Source: Zoogloeaceae bacterium
GTDB taxonomy: Bacteria > Pseudomonadota > Gammaproteobacteria > Burkholderiales > Rhodocyclaceae
DNA length: 6,421 nt
NCBI GenBank assembly: GCA_015657735.1
Contig: SSSX01000440.1
Coordinates: 1 to 6,421 of the forward strand
Direction: 5' to 3'
Translations under genes and position numbers: made by a program
The notes under the pieces: model-generated
Databases searched by the model: none
What the model saw: the letters and a program-made list of their open reading frames with translations, nothing else
What the model was told of the DNA's origin: nothing
Part shown: in pieces, positions 6,077 to 6,421 of the stretch
Layout of the letters: each line of letters opens with the position of its first letter
How positions within the stretch are numbered: the stretch's first letter is position 1

Positions 6077-6421
6077 TCAGCGGAAACGTTCGACGATCCA
6101 GCGCTCGGCCACGTCGCCGTTCCGGTATCCGACGGTTTCCAGGCCCGGATAGGCGGCAATCGACGCGATGCCGGCAGCGCTGCCGAGCACATAGCCGTCA
6201 CGGCGGCAGCCGCTCCGCGCGTACTTGTCGCTCCGCTTGCAGGGTTTGCGCGCCGACGACGGCCAGGCCGCGAAAAGCAGGTGCGACTTGCCGGCAATGG
6301 TCTTCTCGGCGCCCTCGAACTGCACCGCGATGCGCGTACCCGCCGCTTCGATCCGGACCGATCGGGCGGTGAAGTCGTAGGACTCCGTCTCGGCATCGAC
6401 CAGCGTGATCCACCTCGGCGC
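6077..6421 (-). CDS. C-terminal part of an unrecognised protein (partial)
   Basis: The frame is open from the right edge to a TGA at 6079-6077 and gives 114 codons without a start that must be used; an in-frame GTG at 6325 exists, but the frame runs on beyond it to the edge. The visible part is soluble, with no membrane segment. It begins with beta-strand-like alternation (RSVRIEAAGTRIAVQFEGAE) and continues with a Lys/Arg-rich stretch containing two cysteines (PCKRSDKYARSGCRRDGY). It ends in a typical charged C-terminus (AERWIVERFR). I do not recognise the family. It lies directly upstream of, and in the same frame as, the glycosyltransferase, with only nine bases between stop and start, so the two are very likely co-translated and may work in one glycan pathway. 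Competing frames on this strand are arginine- and proline-rich shadows. Confidence 0.65.
   Translation of the reverse strand, partial: APRWITLVDAETESYDFTARSVRIEAAGTRIAVQFEGAEKTIAGKSHLLFAAWPSSARKPCKRSDKYARSGCRRDGYVLGSAAGIASIAAYPGLETVGYRNGDVAERWIVERFR

Overview
The window is very GC-rich (about 70% by eye), and its real genes use mostly G or C at third codon positions. It carries an octahaem c-type cytochrome, Sec-type signal peptides and Shine-Dalgarno-led, tightly packed genes. This suggests a high-GC Gram-negative proteobacterium with a respiratory, possibly facultatively anaerobic, lifestyle. A betaproteobacterium of the Thauera/Azoarcus type is my best guess, but that is inference and no marker gene is present.

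Layout: two blocks face each other. The plus-strand block (1-3959) starts with the last 24 codons of an unidentified gene. A 100-bp gap (76-175) follows, then an exported Cys-type arylsulfatase (176-1924). Sixteen bases later comes a periplasmic cytochrome with eight CxxCH haem motifs and a HEAT/TPR-like C-terminal half (1941-3959). The sulfatase and cytochrome each have a good ribosome-binding site and look like a two-gene operon whose products both act outside the cytoplasm.

The minus-strand block reads from the right edge inward. It holds the C-terminus of an unrecognised protein (6421-6077), then, nine bases after its stop, a membrane family 2 glycosyltransferase (6067-4901). After an 81-bp gap comes an ATP-grasp ligase (4819-3956). 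The first two look translationally coupled and probably belong to a surface polysaccharide or glycoconjugate locus. The ATP-grasp gene may have its own promoter in the 81-bp gap. The two blocks meet tail to tail, with the last codons overlapping by four bases.

The sulfatase, glycosyltransferase and ATP-grasp assignments rest on intact family motifs. The cytochrome is clearly a multihaem protein, but its electron-transfer partner and substrate cannot be read from sequence. Its pairing with a sulfatase is the most intriguing point in the window. No RNA genes, insertion sequences, CRISPR arrays or attachment sites were seen, and no gene-free stretch exceeds about 100 bases.
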